Below, piece after piece: positions 62,901-64,000 of a DNA stretch of 64,000 nt. Every line of letters begins with the position of its first letter. Within the stretch, counting starts at the first letter, position 1. The DNA is from Nematostella vectensis (taxonomy: Eukaryota > Cnidaria > Anthozoa > Actiniaria > Edwardsiidae): positions 8,529,181-8,593,180 of the forward strand of contig NC_064040.1 of the NCBI RefSeq assembly GCF_932526225.1, written 5' to 3'. The notes below the pieces were generated by a model. It did not search any database, had not been told where the DNA came from, and worked only from the letters and a program-made list of their open reading frames with translations. A program made the position numbers and the translations under genes.

Positions 62901-63150
62901 CCCTACAAAGATTAATTAAAGTCATGATGGCAATGCCATCATGCTAAAAGGGGTGATCCGGACCGCACGGGCTACCGAAAGAGAACCACAAACATAAGTG
63001 TGTGTGTTTGGTCTTTTCAGAGGAGAATGATAAAAAGAGCCAAGATATGTTCTTGGCTACGAGGAAAATTTGTGGAAAATGTTCACCTGATCAGCATCGT
63101 GAATCACCGCTTGAATCACACTACCTATCCCTGTATCTTCACTTGGCGTG
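59887..63150 (-). CDS. Unrecognised gene, last four exons (partial at 5' end)
   Basis: Minus strand: 63150-63087 (TPSEDTGIGSVIQAVIHDADQ), 62619-62573 (VYIQGINHCDDCLAI), 60770-60678 (HALEKLDKMQSLLQTIPGLL...), 60094-59887 (SESTMEAKSPSSQKRKFRLQ..., stop TGA). Every junction closes in phase (0, 2, 2) and each exon has a GT donor and AG acceptor. This agreement across four short exons is the main support. The acceptor before 62619 is a CAG/AAAG tandem and could be 4 bases earlier. The product ends in a basic stretch and then an Asp-rich tail (EDDDDDDEDDDVDDDDG) encoded by an expanded triplet repeat. I do not recognise the family. A diverged copy of the 60770 exon lies at about 60317-60357. Upstream exons, including the start, were not found. 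Confidence 0.55.
60317..60357 (-). pseudogene. Decayed partial copy of the 60770-60678 exon
   Basis: On the minus strand reads TACGCTCTCGAACGTCTTGATAAAATG, then CCGAGCCTTTTG and TGA; it aligns with the real exon's HALEKLDKMQSLL as YALERLDKMPSLL then a stop. About three quarters identical over 40 bases. Confidence 0.6.
60457..60622. mobile_element. MITE-like element with TGCAGGCGCGTAC ends
   Basis: A perfect 13-bp inverted pair (60457-60469 and 60610-60622) encloses a G-run and GGGGTGCGCAC/GTGCGCACCCC-type blocks. Lies in the last intron of the 59887 gene. Confidence 0.75.
60877..61119. mobile_element. piggyBac-type MITE, copy 2
   Basis: Flanked on both sides by TTAA (60873-60876 and 61120-61123). 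Inverted ends AGCCGCATTGTCACCAGTTTACTT and AAGTAAACTGGTGATAATGCGGCT run about 30 bp. Same family as 47734-47968 in internal order. Confidence 0.88.
61268..62098. repeat. 31-bp minisatellite (GCTAGCGCAACTGGGTCATGG unit)
   Basis: About 26 head-to-tail copies of a 31-bp unit, very homogeneous, differing mainly by CATGGC/CATAGC. It falls in the intron between exons 62619-62573 and 60770-60678 of the minus-strand gene. No spacers, so not CRISPR. Confidence 0.96.
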
Positions 63151-63551
63151 CTACAATGCAATAGGATATGAGAACGTTTGAGAGTAATAACAAAAAAAAT
63201 CGAAATAAAATACGATATAAGAACGTTATTGAAAGGAATAAAGTAGGGACGAAAGAATGTTAAGAATATAATGGTATACAAGGACGTTATAGAATTAAAT
63301 AAAATATGTAAAGACGTTATTCTTTATATACATATAATGGAATATACTCACTGAAAACATATTCAGTACATTTTCGTTCGATCACTGGTCTCAGCAAAAC
63401 AGAGGCGCTAACGATGTTTTTTTCCCATAAAGAAAAGTCGTTCGCGTTTCTGATAGGACGAACGATATTTTTTATTGCACTTGAATGGCTTCAATCCCAA
63501 CGCATCAACGAGTGATAAAAGTCGTACAAGTCGTACGCAGAGTTCTTGTCG

Positions 63552-64000
63552 TGGAACGCTCATGTGAACGAGGTAGTCAAGAAATCGAGCAAAAAGCTAT
63601 ACTTTTTAATCCAACTAAAAAGGGCTCGGCTACCTCCCTCAGACTTATCTTTATTTTACAAAGCTTGCATTCGTTCGGCCGTCGACTATGCGGTGCCGGT
63701 TTTTTATAACGCCCTGCCGCAGTACCTAAACAATGAGCTCGTACGTATCGAGAAAAGGGCGCTATCTATAATTTTGCCCCGTACGAGCTACGACGGTGCT
63801 TGTGATTTGTTGGGCATAACACAATTAGAAGTGCACCACGGCCTAATTTGCAGTAAGCTCTTCGACGAAATAGTTTCTGATCCGAATCATAAACTAAAGA
63901 GCTTGCTGCCTCCATCAAACGTTTCAAGCCATAACCTTAGGAAAAAAACGGCCCTTTGCCTTGCCCCGCCTCAAAACAAACAGAGCCATGAATTGTTTTA
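63552..64000 (+). pseudogene. LINE reverse transcriptase C-terminal fragment (runs off window)
   Basis: An open frame of 149 codons without a stop to the window end. It begins WNAHVNEVVKKSSKKLYFLIQ, then LKRARLPPSDLSLFYKACIRS, VDYAVPVFYNALPQYL, and IEKRALSIILPRTSYDGACDLLGI. This is the classic thumb/C-terminal block following the RT domain in CR1/L2-like and related non-LTR elements. The RT palm is missing on the left, so the copy is 5'-truncated. It cannot be told whether it is intact at its 3' end. Confidence 0.85.

Overview
The window is animal nuclear DNA: multi-exon genes with GT-AG (and two GC-AG) introns, metazoan protein families, decayed LINE fragments, MITE-like elements and many minisatellites. 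Gene content, intron density and repeat style suggest an early-branching metazoan, most likely an anthozoan cnidarian such as a sea anemone; the species is inferred, not shown. I saw no bacterial operons, CRISPR arrays, rRNA or convincing tRNA. Gene models were built by hand from splice sites, reading phase and remembered family resemblance, so exon ends are firm where phases close and tentative elsewhere.

Layout: (1) 196-5434 (+) last seven exons of nucleoporin NUP133, with a dead LINE in one intron. (2) 6103-8406 (-) complete three-exon NXPE/PC-esterase-like type II membrane protein, convergent with NUP133. (3) 8407-12431 intergenic. (4) 12432-26447 (-) complete 24-exon alpha-actinin (881 aa). 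(5) 26737-34443 (+) complete 18-exon POLA2 (607 aa), divergent from alpha-actinin. (6) 34825-35628 (-) intronless DDAH. (7) 35960-37168 (+) intronless GT31 beta-1,3-galactosyltransferase-like gene. (8) 37169-39635 repeats. (9) 39636-43294 (-) complete seven-exon DRAP1 (NC2 alpha). (10) 43506-48462 (+) complete seven-exon gene of unknown function, sharing a promoter region with DRAP1. (11) 48646-49223 (-) a doubtful small gene. (12) 49606-57786 (+) an 11-exon QRICH2-like (DUF4795) gene. (13) 59887-63150 (-) last four exons of an unrecognised gene with an acidic tail, a 31-bp minisatellite in its intron. (14) 63552-64000 (+) a LINE reverse-transcriptase fragment running off the window.

The genes are ordinary housekeeping and structural genes (nuclear pore, replication priming, transcription repression, cytoskeleton) and do not form a pathway. 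The notable pattern is structural. In at least seven introns, with several weaker cases, a tandem array has formed from the exon-intron junction itself, so the repeat unit carries a copy of the real 5' or 3' splice site and some exon sequence. Two to about fifteen decoy splice sites then sit next to one real site. Where checked, use of a decoy soon leads to a stop codon, and in one array the decoy AG has been lost from the copies. This looks like a recurrent mode of intron growth here and is the main observation for follow-up.
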